Made by a program: the position numbers and the translations under genes. A stretch of 6,364 nt of DNA from Bacteroidota bacterium (GTDB lineage Bacteria; Bacteroidota; Ignavibacteria; UBA10030; UBA8401): positions 3,118-9,481 of the forward strand of contig DMPG01000042.1 of NCBI GenBank assembly GCA_003456055.1, given 5' to 3'. Below are positions 1-6,132 of the stretch, piece by piece (within the stretch, counting starts at the first letter, position 1; each line of letters begins with the position of its first letter). The notes beneath the pieces were generated by a model, which worked only from the letters and a program-made list of their open reading frames with translations, was not told where the DNA came from and searched no databases.

Positions 1-595
1 GACCCTTGTTACTCATCTCTTCCTCACCGTCTATCCGGATGTTAAGAAGATCGCTGTTCCCATCACCGCATCAGCAGAAATTGATCTGATCGCCGAACAT
101 ATGGGTGTTGAAGTTGTAAAGACCCGCGACAGTCATTTATCGTTGATGGAAGCTGCAATCAAAGACGATATTAAATTTGTCGGCGGAACAACCGGAGGAT
201 TTATTTTCACCGATTTCCTGTTTGCCAGTGATGGTATGTACTCTGTAGCAAAGATTCTGGAGATGTTGGCTCTCGCAGGAACTCGATTCGGACAATTGGA
301 TAAACAAGTTCCGAAACTTCAAATGAACAAAAAAGCGATCCATGTTCCATGGGATAAAAAAGGGCGCGTGATGCGATACCTGATGAAAGACACCGACAAT
401 CAACCGCACAGAATTCTGCTGGATGGTGTGAAACTGATTCTCGACAATAAAAAATCAACGTCGGTTATGATGTGGCCCGATAGAGCAAAACAGCTGTTCC
501 ATGTTCATGCCGAATCGGCAGATAAAGAGCTTGCTGAAATTCTTATCTCTCAGTATGAAGAGAAGATCGTTGAATGGCGTGACACGAAAGATTGA
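1..595 (+). CDS. Mannose-1-phosphate guanylyltransferase/phosphomannomutase-type protein, C-terminal part (5' truncated)
   Basis: The frame is open from base 2, so the N-terminus lies outside the window; the ATG at 101 is internal. About 197 C-terminal residues are visible and belong to the alpha-D-phosphohexomutase fold. A glycine-rich loop GGTTGGFIF (from base 182) is followed by DGM and a helix with KILEML, the usual sugar-binding-loop context. Further on come VPWDKKGRVMR, LLDGVKL and a terminal segment WPDRAKQLFHVHAES. That combination recalls the mutase half of fused GDP-mannose pyrophosphorylase/phosphomannomutase proteins, which supply GDP-mannose for surface glycans in the cytoplasm. 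Canonical mutases have GExSGH and RxSGTEP loops; both are altered here, so mutase activity is uncertain. The nucleotidyltransferase half cannot be seen. A stand-alone phosphomannomutase/phosphoglucomutase relative is the alternative. I am confident of the fold and less so of the exact activity. Confidence 0.75.
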   Translation, partial: TLVTHLFLTVYPDVKKIAVPITASAEIDLIAEHMGVEVVKTRDSHLSLMEAAIKDDIKFVGGTTGGFIFTDFLFASDGMYSVAKILEMLALAGTRFGQLDKQVPKLQMNKKAIHVPWDKKGRVMRYLMKDTDNQPHRILLDGVKLILDNKKSTSVMMWPDRAKQLFHVHAESADKELAEILISQYEEKIVEWRDTKD

Positions 596-634
596 CGGCA
601 GGAATTTATACTACCATTTAGAGGTCGAAAGTTG

Positions 635-642
635 TATATTTA
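635..642 (+). promoter_or_regulatory. Candidate promoter element upstream of the EIIA gene
   Basis: TATATTTA matches seven of eight positions of the TAnnTTTG -7 element described for Bacteroidota, and its first six bases also resemble a general -10 box (TATATT). No convincing upstream partner (TTG about 19-21 bases before) is visible. Initiation from it would fall inside or next to the palindrome at 646-660. This is a weak candidate, supported mainly by its place in the only sizeable gap before the EIIA gene. Confidence 0.2.
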
Positions 643-645
643 TGT

Positions 646-660
646 CCGAATTTAATTCGG
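646..660. promoter_or_regulatory. Perfect 15-base palindrome (7-1-7), possible operator
   Basis: CCGAATT, a single T, then AATTCGG forms a perfect inverted repeat 26 bases upstream of the EIIA start codon. A one-base spacer cannot form a hairpin loop without losing pairs, and no T-run follows, so it does not look like a terminator. Two-fold symmetry of this size suits a dimeric DNA-binding regulator. Its place just downstream of a TATATT-like box would put it over the transcription start. The regulatory role is an inference. Confidence 0.35.
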
Positions 661-678
661 TTGATATTTTGGGAGAAT

Positions 679-683
679 AAGGA
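679..683 (+). promoter_or_regulatory. Ribosome binding site of the EIIA gene
   Basis: AAGGA ends three bases before the ATG at 687. A second purine run, GGGAG at 671-675, lies 11 bases before the ATG. Either could pair with the 16S rRNA 3' end, and together they support the ATG at 687 as the start. Confidence 0.5.
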
Positions 684-686
684 AAA

Positions 687-1157
687 ATGAAAATCAGTGA
701 TATTTTAGATGAATCAGTTGTCCGCGTAAAGCTCAAAGGAAAATCAAAAGACGAGATCATCAATGAGATGATCGCCATCGTCAATCATTCTGCAAAGATC
801 ACCGATATTGAAAAAGTTCGCGATGCGATCTTTGAACGCGAAAAGATCATGTCGACCGGTGTGGGCAATGGTTTTGCAATTCCTCATGGTAAATGCGATG
901 CTGTACTTGATATTGTTGCAGCATTTGCCATTACCGAAGAAGCGATCGATTACGAATCGCTTGATGAACAGCCGGTCCATCTTATTTTTCTTCTTGTTGG
1001 GAAAGACAGCATGGTGGGTCCGCATATCAAGCTGTTGAGCAGGATCTCCCGTTTGATGAACAAAGAAGATTTCCGAAAGAAACTGCTTGATGCAAAAACT
1101 CCGAAGGAAGTGATCGAGATATTCAAGAGCGAAGAAGCTCAATATTTCGAGAACTAA
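687..1157 (+). CDS. PTS EIIA domain protein (PtsN/fructose type)
   Basis: This 156-residue protein is a single PTS EIIA type-2 domain, the length expected for PtsN (EIIA-Ntr). The phosphorylation motif is GNGFAIPHGK with the active histidine at residue 67. The second conserved histidine appears to be H113 in GPHIKLLSRI. The DEQPVHLIFLL strand at 93-103 is also typical. EIIA proteins take phosphate from HPr or NPr on the active histidine. In sugar transport they pass it to EIIB; PtsN-type proteins instead regulate partners by protein contact. No EIIB, EIIC, HPr or EI gene is in view, so a regulatory role is more likely than a transport role, but that is inferred from context. It is soluble, with no signal peptide. 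It is preceded by its own gap with a palindrome and followed by 83 bases before hisS, so it may be a separate unit. The family call is firm; the name ptsN is not assured. Confidence 0.9.
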   Translation: MKISDILDESVVRVKLKGKSKDEIINEMIAIVNHSAKITDIEKVRDAIFEREKIMSTGVGNGFAIPHGKCDAVLDIVAAFAITEEAIDYESLDEQPVHLIFLLVGKDSMVGPHIKLLSRISRLMNKEDFRKKLLDAKTPKEVIEIFKSEEAQYFEN

Positions 1158-1240
1158 TTCTTCTTCAGGTTCCGGAACATTCCGTATTTCTTTGAAACGA
1201 GAAATTCTCTTCCCAATTTTATAACTATTTCTGAAATCAC

Positions 1241-2491
1241 GTGAACTATCGATCGATAAAAGGCACCAAAGATATTCTCCCTTCTGAATCGTCGCAGTGG
1301 CAGTTTGTCGAACAGACAATGCGCGATGTGTTCCACCGCTTCAATTACAAAGAGATCCGCACACCGATTTTCGAATCCACCGGATTATTTGCGCGAAGTA
1401 TCGGCGAACTGACCGACATCGTCGGAAAAGAGATGTACACGTTCGAAGACAGAAGCAAGGATAGCATTACGCTTCGTCCGGAAGGAACAGCATCCGTCAT
1501 GCGTTCATTTATCCAGAACAATCTGGGTGAATCGCAGCCGTTGACGAAAGTATATTATATTGGACCAATGTTCCGCCAGGAGCGGCCGCAGGCAGGCAGA
1601 CTCCGACAGTTCCATCAATTCGGCGCGGAAGCGATCGGATCGCCGACGGCAGAAACCGATGTTGAGATCATTGCAATGGCAATTGAAATCTATAAAGCTC
1701 TCGGCATCACAAATTACTCTTTACAGATAAATTCTGTCGGCGATGAAGAATGCCGTCCGCGATACAAAGAAATTCTCAGCACAGCATTACGAACGATCGC
1801 CGACAAACTTTCATTCGAAAGCCAGAAAAGGATCGATCAAAATCCAATGCGCGTACTCGATTCCAAAGATGAGAACGATAAACTGCTGACCGCATCAATG
1901 CCGCTGATCACCGATTATCTGAATGAAGATTGCGCAAACCATTTTGAGCGGGTAAAATCATTACTGACTGCTTACGGAATTCCATTTACCGTGAACGGCC
2001 GATTGGTACGCGGATTGGATTACTATACCAAAACTGCGTTCGAAATTACCAGTACCGAACTTGGCTCGCAGGATGCTCTTGCCGGAGGGGGTCGATATGA
2101 TCTGCTGGTGAAAGAGCTTGGCGGAAAACAGACTCCGGGTGTTGGATTTGCAGCAGGTATTGAACGATTGATGATGATCCTTGAAAAGAAAGGGATCCAA
2201 CCGCCGCAGCGAAACCCAAAAATTTTTATTGCAGCTGCAGATGAGGCTTCACGCGAATGGGTGTTGACAACAACGATGCGGCTTCGTTCTGCAGGTATTT
2301 CAGCAGAGACCGATCTGCTTTCTAGAAGTCTAAAGGCACAGATGAAAGAGGCTGACCGTCAACGATCTGAATTTGCACTTGTTATCGGCACAATGGAACT
2401 TGAGAGCGGTAAAGGATTGTTGAAGAACTTAGGAGATCACACTCAACAAGAGATCGTGTTGAGTGATATTCTCACTTTCTTTCAACAATAG
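1241..2491 (+). CDS. hisS: Histidine--tRNA ligase (HisRS)
   Basis: Cytoplasmic class II aminoacyl-tRNA synthetase that attaches histidine to tRNA-His using ATP. Its 416 residues match the usual bacterial length of about 420. The N-terminus has KGTKDILP (residues 7-14). TLRPEGTASVMR (77-88) is the conserved ATP/histidine pocket segment, and motif 2 is MFRQERPQAGRLRQFHQ (110-126). The histidine-specific LVRGLDYYT (255-263) carries the catalytic arginine R257, and motif 3 is GVGFAAGIERL (300-310). The C-terminal anticodon-binding domain (about 325-416) holds SLKAQMKEADR (363-373). All key residues are present, so it should be active. The start is GTG: an in-frame TGA at 1232-1234 rules out any earlier start, and a later one would lose the GTKD motif. 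No Shine-Dalgarno sequence precedes it. The gene probably heads the block with the unknown gene, lgt and rlmB. Confidence 0.97.
   Translation: MNYRSIKGTKDILPSESSQWQFVEQTMRDVFHRFNYKEIRTPIFESTGLFARSIGELTDIVGKEMYTFEDRSKDSITLRPEGTASVMRSFIQNNLGESQPLTKVYYIGPMFRQERPQAGRLRQFHQFGAEAIGSPTAETDVEIIAMAIEIYKALGITNYSLQINSVGDEECRPRYKEILSTALRTIADKLSFESQKRIDQNPMRVLDSKDENDKLLTASMPLITDYLNEDCANHFERVKSLLTAYGIPFTVNGRLVRGLDYYTKTAFEITSTELGSQDALAGGGRYDLLVKELGGKQTPGVGFAAGIERLMMILEKKGIQPPQRNPKIFIAAADEASREWVLTTTMRLRSAGISAETDLLSRSLKAQMKEADRQRSEFALVIGTMELESGKGLLKNLGDHTQQEIVLSDILTFFQQ
2440..2465 (+). other. 9-base-pair perfect hairpin at the end of hisS
   Basis: CACTCAACA (2440-2448) and TGTTGAGTG (2457-2465) form a perfect 9-pair stem around an 8-base loop, inside the last codons of hisS. 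Copies of the same arm lie on both sides: TTGTTGA at 2417-2423 and TCAACA at 2482-2487. Different pairings are therefore possible and exclude each other. No run of T follows directly, so it is not a standard terminator. The repeats partly reflect adjacent CAA (Gln) and TTG (Leu) codons. A 9-pair stem with a short loop is expected by chance roughly 0.4 times in a window this size, so function is unproven. Confidence 0.3.
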
Positions 2492-2518
2492 TGCAGCAAC
2501 GGTAAAACTCCGTTCTGC

Positions 2519-2525
2519 AAAGGAG
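2519..2525 (+). promoter_or_regulatory. Ribosome binding site that sets the start of the unknown gene
   Basis: AAAGGAG is the best Shine-Dalgarno match in the window and ends three bases before the ATG at 2529. It favours that ATG over the in-frame GTG at 2463, which overlaps hisS by 29 bases and sits in a hairpin arm without a binding site. Confidence 0.65.
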
Positions 2526-2528
2526 ATT

Positions 2529-3023
2529 ATGCCGGCAATAAAGCATCCGATTGAATACCGATTATTGGTACAGCCGACTTTCGATACAACGAAACATAAG
2601 GACGGAATTATTTTTTTACTTGAGACATCGAAGCAATTCACCAATTTCAGTTACATCATCGATGTCAAGGAATCAGTTGAAGGAAAAAAAATTGTCTGGA
2701 TTTTGCACGGACTCCGTGCTCCATCAATGAACATGCCTTCTACCGGAAATGCGCAATACCGTTCCATCTATTATGATCTCGGCAAAGAAATGGATTTTAC
2801 ATTGATCAAAAAAGAAAAGGTTGAAGCTTCCGTGTCGCTGAAATTTTTACGATCATCGGTCAAATCTTCCGCATCAATCGTGAATTTTTTGAAGATCTAC
2901 ACCGATGAACATGAATTCATTAATAACAGAATGACCGATGCTGATGTTCCTGAAAATAAACCGGATGTCCATCGTGAACATGCAGCATCAAAAAAACTAA
3001 CAAACAAAAAGAAAAAAGTGTAA
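2529..3023 (+). CDS. Conserved-looking protein of unknown function between hisS and lgt
   Basis: I do not recognise this protein. With the start at ATG 2529, chosen for its strong AAAGGAG site, it has 164 residues. An in-frame GTG at 2463 would add 22 residues but overlaps hisS. There is no signal peptide or membrane segment, so it is probably cytoplasmic. Residues 7-130 alternate hydrophobic and charged positions in a way that suggests a beta-rich domain, for example GIIFLLET (26-33) and KKIVWILHGL (53-62). The tail from about 135 is polar and low in complexity, ending in a lysine run (KKLTNKKKKV). It has no cysteines and no obvious catalytic signature. Its stop TAA overlaps the lgt start by one base (TAATG), so the two are likely translated together. 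Codon use matches the neighbours, and the tight packing argues for a real gene. No function can be assigned. Confidence 0.8.
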   Translation: MPAIKHPIEYRLLVQPTFDTTKHKDGIIFLLETSKQFTNFSYIIDVKESVEGKKIVWILHGLRAPSMNMPSTGNAQYRSIYYDLGKEMDFTLIKKEKVEASVSLKFLRSSVKSSASIVNFLKIYTDEHEFINNRMTDADVPENKPDVHREHAASKKLTNKKKKV

Positions 3024-3844
3024 TGCATCCAATAATCTTCTCCTTCGGCGGTATCACCATCTACAGTTTCGGCTTAATGATGGGCATCTCATTCCTTATC
3101 GGGAATTATATTCTTACCAAAGAATTCAAACGAAAAAAACTCCATCCTGATCTTGCCTCGAACATCACGCTGATCGCACTGATCGCAGGAGTTTCCGGCT
3201 CTAAATTCTTGTATCTGCTGGAGAACTGGAGCGACTTCACCCGCGATCCATTTGGAATGATCTTATCTCCCGGCGGATTGACCTTTTACGGCGGGTTCAT
3301 CCTTGCAACGATTTCGATCTATTTCTATACAAAGAAAAAGAAAATACCTTTCATGATGATCGCTGATGCGGCGGGACCGGCATTGCTGTTAGCCTATGGT
3401 ATTGCACGCATCGGATGTCATCTGGCAGGTGACGGCGATTATGGATTTCCGTCCACCCTTCCCTGGGCAACGGATTATTCCAATGGAACGTATCCGCCTT
3501 CTGCTGCGTTCAGAAATTTTCCTGAAGTAACTTCTTTGTTCCCGAACGGTGTTGTTCCCGATAATACGCTTTGTCATCCCACACCGATCTATGAAACGAT
3601 CATCTGTTCACTGTTCTTTTTGATCCTTTGGAAAAATCGAGAGAAGTGGAATATTCAGGGACAAGTGTTCTATGCATATCTCGTTCTTGCAGGAATTGAA
3701 CGGCTCTTTGTTGAGTTCTTCAGACTCAATCCGCGGCTGCTGTTTGGATTAAGCGAAGCGCAGATCATTGCCATTATCCTTATTGCTGCAGGTACGATCG
3801 GATGGAATTCGCTGAAACGTGAAGAGAAATTAACAAAATCCTAA
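3023..3844 (+). CDS. lgt: Phosphatidylglycerol--prolipoprotein diacylglyceryl transferase (Lgt), Bacteroidota-like variant
   Basis: Lgt moves the diacylglyceryl group of phosphatidylglycerol onto the lipobox cysteine of prolipoproteins, the first step of lipoprotein maturation in the inner membrane. The protein has 273 residues and about seven membrane segments (roughly 12-31, 46-66, 86-103, 108-127, 190-204, 214-230, 246-262). Recognisable motifs are SPGGLTFYGG (82-91), ARIGCHLAGDGDYG (128-141), HPTPIYE (185-191) and ERLFVEFFR (226-234). R129 should correspond to the essential E. coli R143 and R234 to R239. Differences from E. coli are Y89 where E. coli has H103 in FHGG, and CHLA where it has NFIN. 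I associate these with Bacteroidota-type Lgt proteins rather than decay, because the rest is well kept. The ATG overlaps the preceding TAA by one base, so translational coupling is likely; rlmB starts 9 bases after the stop. Confidence 0.93.
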   Translation: MHPIIFSFGGITIYSFGLMMGISFLIGNYILTKEFKRKKLHPDLASNITLIALIAGVSGSKFLYLLENWSDFTRDPFGMILSPGGLTFYGGFILATISIYFYTKKKKIPFMMIADAAGPALLLAYGIARIGCHLAGDGDYGFPSTLPWATDYSNGTYPPSAAFRNFPEVTSLFPNGVVPDNTLCHPTPIYETIICSLFFLILWKNREKWNIQGQVFYAYLVLAGIERLFVEFFRLNPRLLFGLSEAQIIAIILIAAGTIGWNSLKREEKLTKS

Positions 3845-3853
3845 AGTGAATTC

Positions 3854-4585
3854 ATGAATCTTATCCTCGGCAGAAAACCAGTTCTTGATGCGCTAAAATC
3901 CAACACACCAATTGACCGATTGATGATCGCGCAAAATTCACATGGTGAAGTGATCGATGAGATCATTAGAATCGCAAAACAAAGAAATATTCCGTTCAGG
4001 TTGTCTCCGGCCGATCAGATCTCAAAGACTGCACAGAATCAAAACACACAGGGGATCATTGCTTTTGTCGGAACCAAAGAATTTTCTGATATCAGCGCAT
4101 TATTTGAAGTTGCAAAATTGAAGAATGAGAAACCATTCTTCCTGATCTTCGATGAGATCGAAGATGTTCACAACCTCGGCGCGTTGATCCGCACTGCGGT
4201 CTGCACCGGAGCCCATGGCGGTATCATTCCCAAACATCATAACGCACCGGTGAATGACACGGTTGTAAAAACATCGGCTGGCGCAAGCATGCATTTTCCG
4301 ATGGCGCGCGTTACGAACATTGCACAAACCATCGATGAGTTAAAGGAGAACGGTGTCTGGATCGTCGGAACAGAAATGACTGCACCGAAGAGTTTTATTG
4401 ATGTGGATTATTCTGTCCCGGTTGCATTGGTAATCGGGAACGAAGGAAAAGGGATGCGCCGATTGGTGAAAGATAAATGCGACTTCCTCGTCAAGATCCC
4501 GATGAAAGGTGATTTTGAATCTCTTAACGCTTCGGTTGCCGGCGCCATTGTCATGTATGAAGTTCTGCGGCGCAGATCCAAATAA
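3854..4585 (+). CDS. rlmB: SpoU-family 2'-O-ribose rRNA methyltransferase, RlmB-like
   Basis: SAM-dependent SPOUT (TrmH/SpoU) enzyme; RlmB methylates the 2'-OH of G2251 in the peptidyl-transferase loop of 23S rRNA. The 243 residues match the family length. An N-terminal L30e-like substrate-binding domain (about 1-75) opens with LILGRKPVLDAL and contains NQNTQGIIAFV (62-72), a hallmark of the RlmB/TrmH group. The catalytic knot domain has all three motifs: motif 1 VHNLGALIRTA (105-115, catalytic R113), motif 2 ALVIGNEGKGMRRL (191-204, E197) and motif 3 KIPMKGDFESLNASVAGAI (214-232, with S223, L224 and N225). It appears intact. The ATG lies 9 bases after the lgt stop with no clear Shine-Dalgarno sequence, so translation may depend on lgt. 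Another SpoU target, such as a tRNA site, cannot be excluded from sequence alone, but the N-terminal domain favours RlmB. Confidence 0.9.
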   Translation: MNLILGRKPVLDALKSNTPIDRLMIAQNSHGEVIDEIIRIAKQRNIPFRLSPADQISKTAQNQNTQGIIAFVGTKEFSDISALFEVAKLKNEKPFFLIFDEIEDVHNLGALIRTAVCTGAHGGIIPKHHNAPVNDTVVKTSAGASMHFPMARVTNIAQTIDELKENGVWIVGTEMTAPKSFIDVDYSVPVALVIGNEGKGMRRLVKDKCDFLVKIPMKGDFESLNASVAGAIVMYEVLRRRSK

Positions 4586-4596
4586 ACTGTTTCACC

Positions 4597-4618
4597 GGAT
4601 TCAGCAACAGTGCTGACC
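4597..4618 (+). terminator. Small hairpin after rlmB, doubtful terminator
   Basis: TCAGCA (4601-4606), loop ACAG, then TGCTGA (4611-4616) form a 6-pair stem. It extends to 8 pairs through GG/CC across a two-base AT bulge. It lies 11 bases after the rlmB stop in a 65-base gap, a suitable place for a transcript end. The following sequence is A/C rich with no T-run, so it would not be a standard intrinsic terminator. It may instead be an RNA 3'-end stabiliser or chance. Confidence 0.25.
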
Positions 4619-4640
4619 AAACAACACAATAATTCATTTC

Positions 4641-4644
4641 AGGA
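4641..4644 (+). promoter_or_regulatory. Ribosome binding site of the POT transporter gene
   Basis: AGGA followed by AAACCT places the core six bases before the ATG at 4651, good spacing. It supports that ATG as the start, with the ExxER motif at residues 24-28. Confidence 0.5.
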
Positions 4645-4650
4645 AAACCT

Positions 4651-6132
4651 ATGACTGAAAAAAAATCCTCCTCCCTACTTTCAACATTCCCAAAGGTCTT
4701 TTGGACCGCTAATGTCATGGAGTTGTTCGAGCGTGGTGCATATTACGGAATGAATTCTGTCCTTGCTGTCTATCTCACCAATTCCGTTCGCGAAGGAGGT
4801 CTCGGATTCACCGAACAATCAGTCGGATTCCTGCAAAGTTTGATCTACGCCTGCACTTATGTTATTCCGATTCTCGGCGGTGCGCTTGCAGACCGGTACG
4901 GATATCGAAGAATGTTAATGGTAGCGTTCTCATTCCTTGCTGTCGGGTATTTCCTTGCCGGACAAATGAGCGCATATGGTGCAGTCTTTGCAAGTCTGCT
5001 TATTATGGCAACCGGTTCGGGATTGTTCAAACCGATCATCAGCGGAACGATCGCGCGCTCGACCAATGAATCGAATTCCGGCTTTGGGTTCGGCGTGTAT
5101 TACTGGATGATCAATCTTGGTGCATTTCTTGCACCGCTTGTTGTCAGTTATTTAAAAGGATTTTCGTGGAGCTATGTTTTCATTGCATCGTCGCTCTATT
5201 GTGCATTGATGCTCATTCCCACCCTCTTCACATTCACCGAACCGCCGAAACCGGAGAATACAAAATCGTTGAAACAAGTATTGAGCGGTATGGCAATGGT
5301 GCTTGGCGATGCACGATTCATGCTGATGATCTTCGTCTATTCATTCTTCTGGATCCTCTATTTTCAGAATTTTGGATCGGTACTGTGGTTCCTGAGAGAT
5401 TTTGTGAATACTGCACCGATCGATTCGTTCTTTGCTTCACTTGGAATTCCGATCAAATTCGATGCTGAACATGTCACGGTCATCAATGCGGGAACGATCA
5501 TTCTATTACAAGTATTCATCAGCCGCATTGTGAAAAATACAAAGCCTCTTCTGACAATGGTCAGCGGAATTGGATTTGGAGTCCTCGGATTCATCTGCCT
5601 TGCGTTTGCTTCAAACATTTGGATATTCATCCTTGGTATTGCCGTGTTTTCTATCGGTGAAATGACCGCTCATCCGAAATATTACAGTTATGTCGGTCTT
5701 GTTGCACCGTCGGATAAAAAAGCGGTCTATATGGGATATGCTTTTCTGTACGGAGTTGTTGGAAGTCTCGTCGGTTCAAATCTTGGCGGAGCAATGTATG
5801 AAAATTTATTGAAGCCGCTTGTTGGACAAACCGGAATTGAGGACAGCATACGTACATTCTGGCTGATCTTCGCTGTACTTGGAATTTTTGCTGCACTCGG
5901 ACTTCTTCTTTACAATAAATATTTCTCTGCCGATACACCTGAAACAAATGCAAAAGCACGGACAATTATGATCGGTGTCTATTCAACCTTGATCATCATC
6001 GGCGTTTGGTTCGTGGTTCTTTCACTTTCGAAAGAAACAGTTTCGTATAAAACGCTCGTGCAGGCAACAATTATGCTCCTCATCGGAAGCGGCGGGATTT
6101 TTATCAGCAGAAAAAAAACGAATATGCCATGA
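4651..6132 (+). CDS. POT/PTR family proton-coupled peptide transporter (MFS)
   Basis: Inner-membrane major-facilitator protein of the proton-dependent oligopeptide transporter family, which typically imports di- and tripeptides with protons. The 493 residues include the family hallmark ExxER (E24-R28 in MELFERGAYYGM) in helix 1. After helix 2 comes GGALADRYGYRR (76-87), the MFS/PTR loop. GSGLFKPIISG (122-132) carries the conserved lysine K127, VYYWMINLGAFLAP (149-162) matches the second PTR signature, and GEMTAHPKYYSYV (336-348) matches the helix-10 glutamate motif. Hydrophobic segments number about 14. The loop between helices 6 and 7 (about 195-221) is short, and two helices follow the core (about 438-459 and 467-486). 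This differs from well-studied bacterial POTs, where the two extra helices lie between 6 and 7. The substrate cannot be told; non-peptide substrates occur in the family. Its stop overlaps the next gene by ATGA. Confidence 0.9.
   Translation: MTEKKSSSLLSTFPKVFWTANVMELFERGAYYGMNSVLAVYLTNSVREGGLGFTEQSVGFLQSLIYACTYVIPILGGALADRYGYRRMLMVAFSFLAVGYFLAGQMSAYGAVFASLLIMATGSGLFKPIISGTIARSTNESNSGFGFGVYYWMINLGAFLAPLVVSYLKGFSWSYVFIASSLYCALMLIPTLFTFTEPPKPENTKSLKQVLSGMAMVLGDARFMLMIFVYSFFWILYFQNFGSVLWFLRDFVNTAPIDSFFASLGIPIKFDAEHVTVINAGTIILLQVFISRIVKNTKPLLTMVSGIGFGVLGFICLAFASNIWIFILGIAVFSIGEMTAHPKYYSYVGLVAPSDKKAVYMGYAFLYGVVGSLVGSNLGGAMYENLLKPLVGQTGIEDSIRTFWLIFAVLGIFAALGLLLYNKYFSADTPETNAKARTIMIGVYSTLIIIGVWFVVLSLSKETVSYKTLVQATIMLLIGSGGIFISRKKTNMP

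Noticed and set aside
1169..1178. 10-base palindrome GTTCCGGAAC after the EIIA gene as a terminator or operator
   Set aside because: It has no loop and no T-run, and 10-base palindromes are expected several times in a window this size.
744..1319. A 191-codon open frame on the - strand opposite the EIIA gene and the hisS start
   Set aside because: It lies antisense to a clear EIIA gene, has a cysteine- and histidine-rich composition typical of shadow frames, and shows no recognisable domain.
2463..2528. GTG at 2463 as the start of the unknown gene
   Set aside because: It would overlap hisS by 29 bases and lacks a binding site, while ATG 2529 has AAAGGAG just upstream.
4586..4611. ACTGTT...AACAGT inverted repeat after rlmB
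   Set aside because: A 6-pair stem with a 14-base loop is weak and competes with the better hairpin at 4597-4618.
5166..5468. A 100-codon + strand frame inside the POT gene
   Set aside because: It is fully inside a well-supported transporter gene in another frame and has shadow-like composition.
5651..5965. A 104-codon - strand frame opposite the POT gene
   Set aside because: It is antisense to helices 9-12 of the transporter, without a start context or domain.
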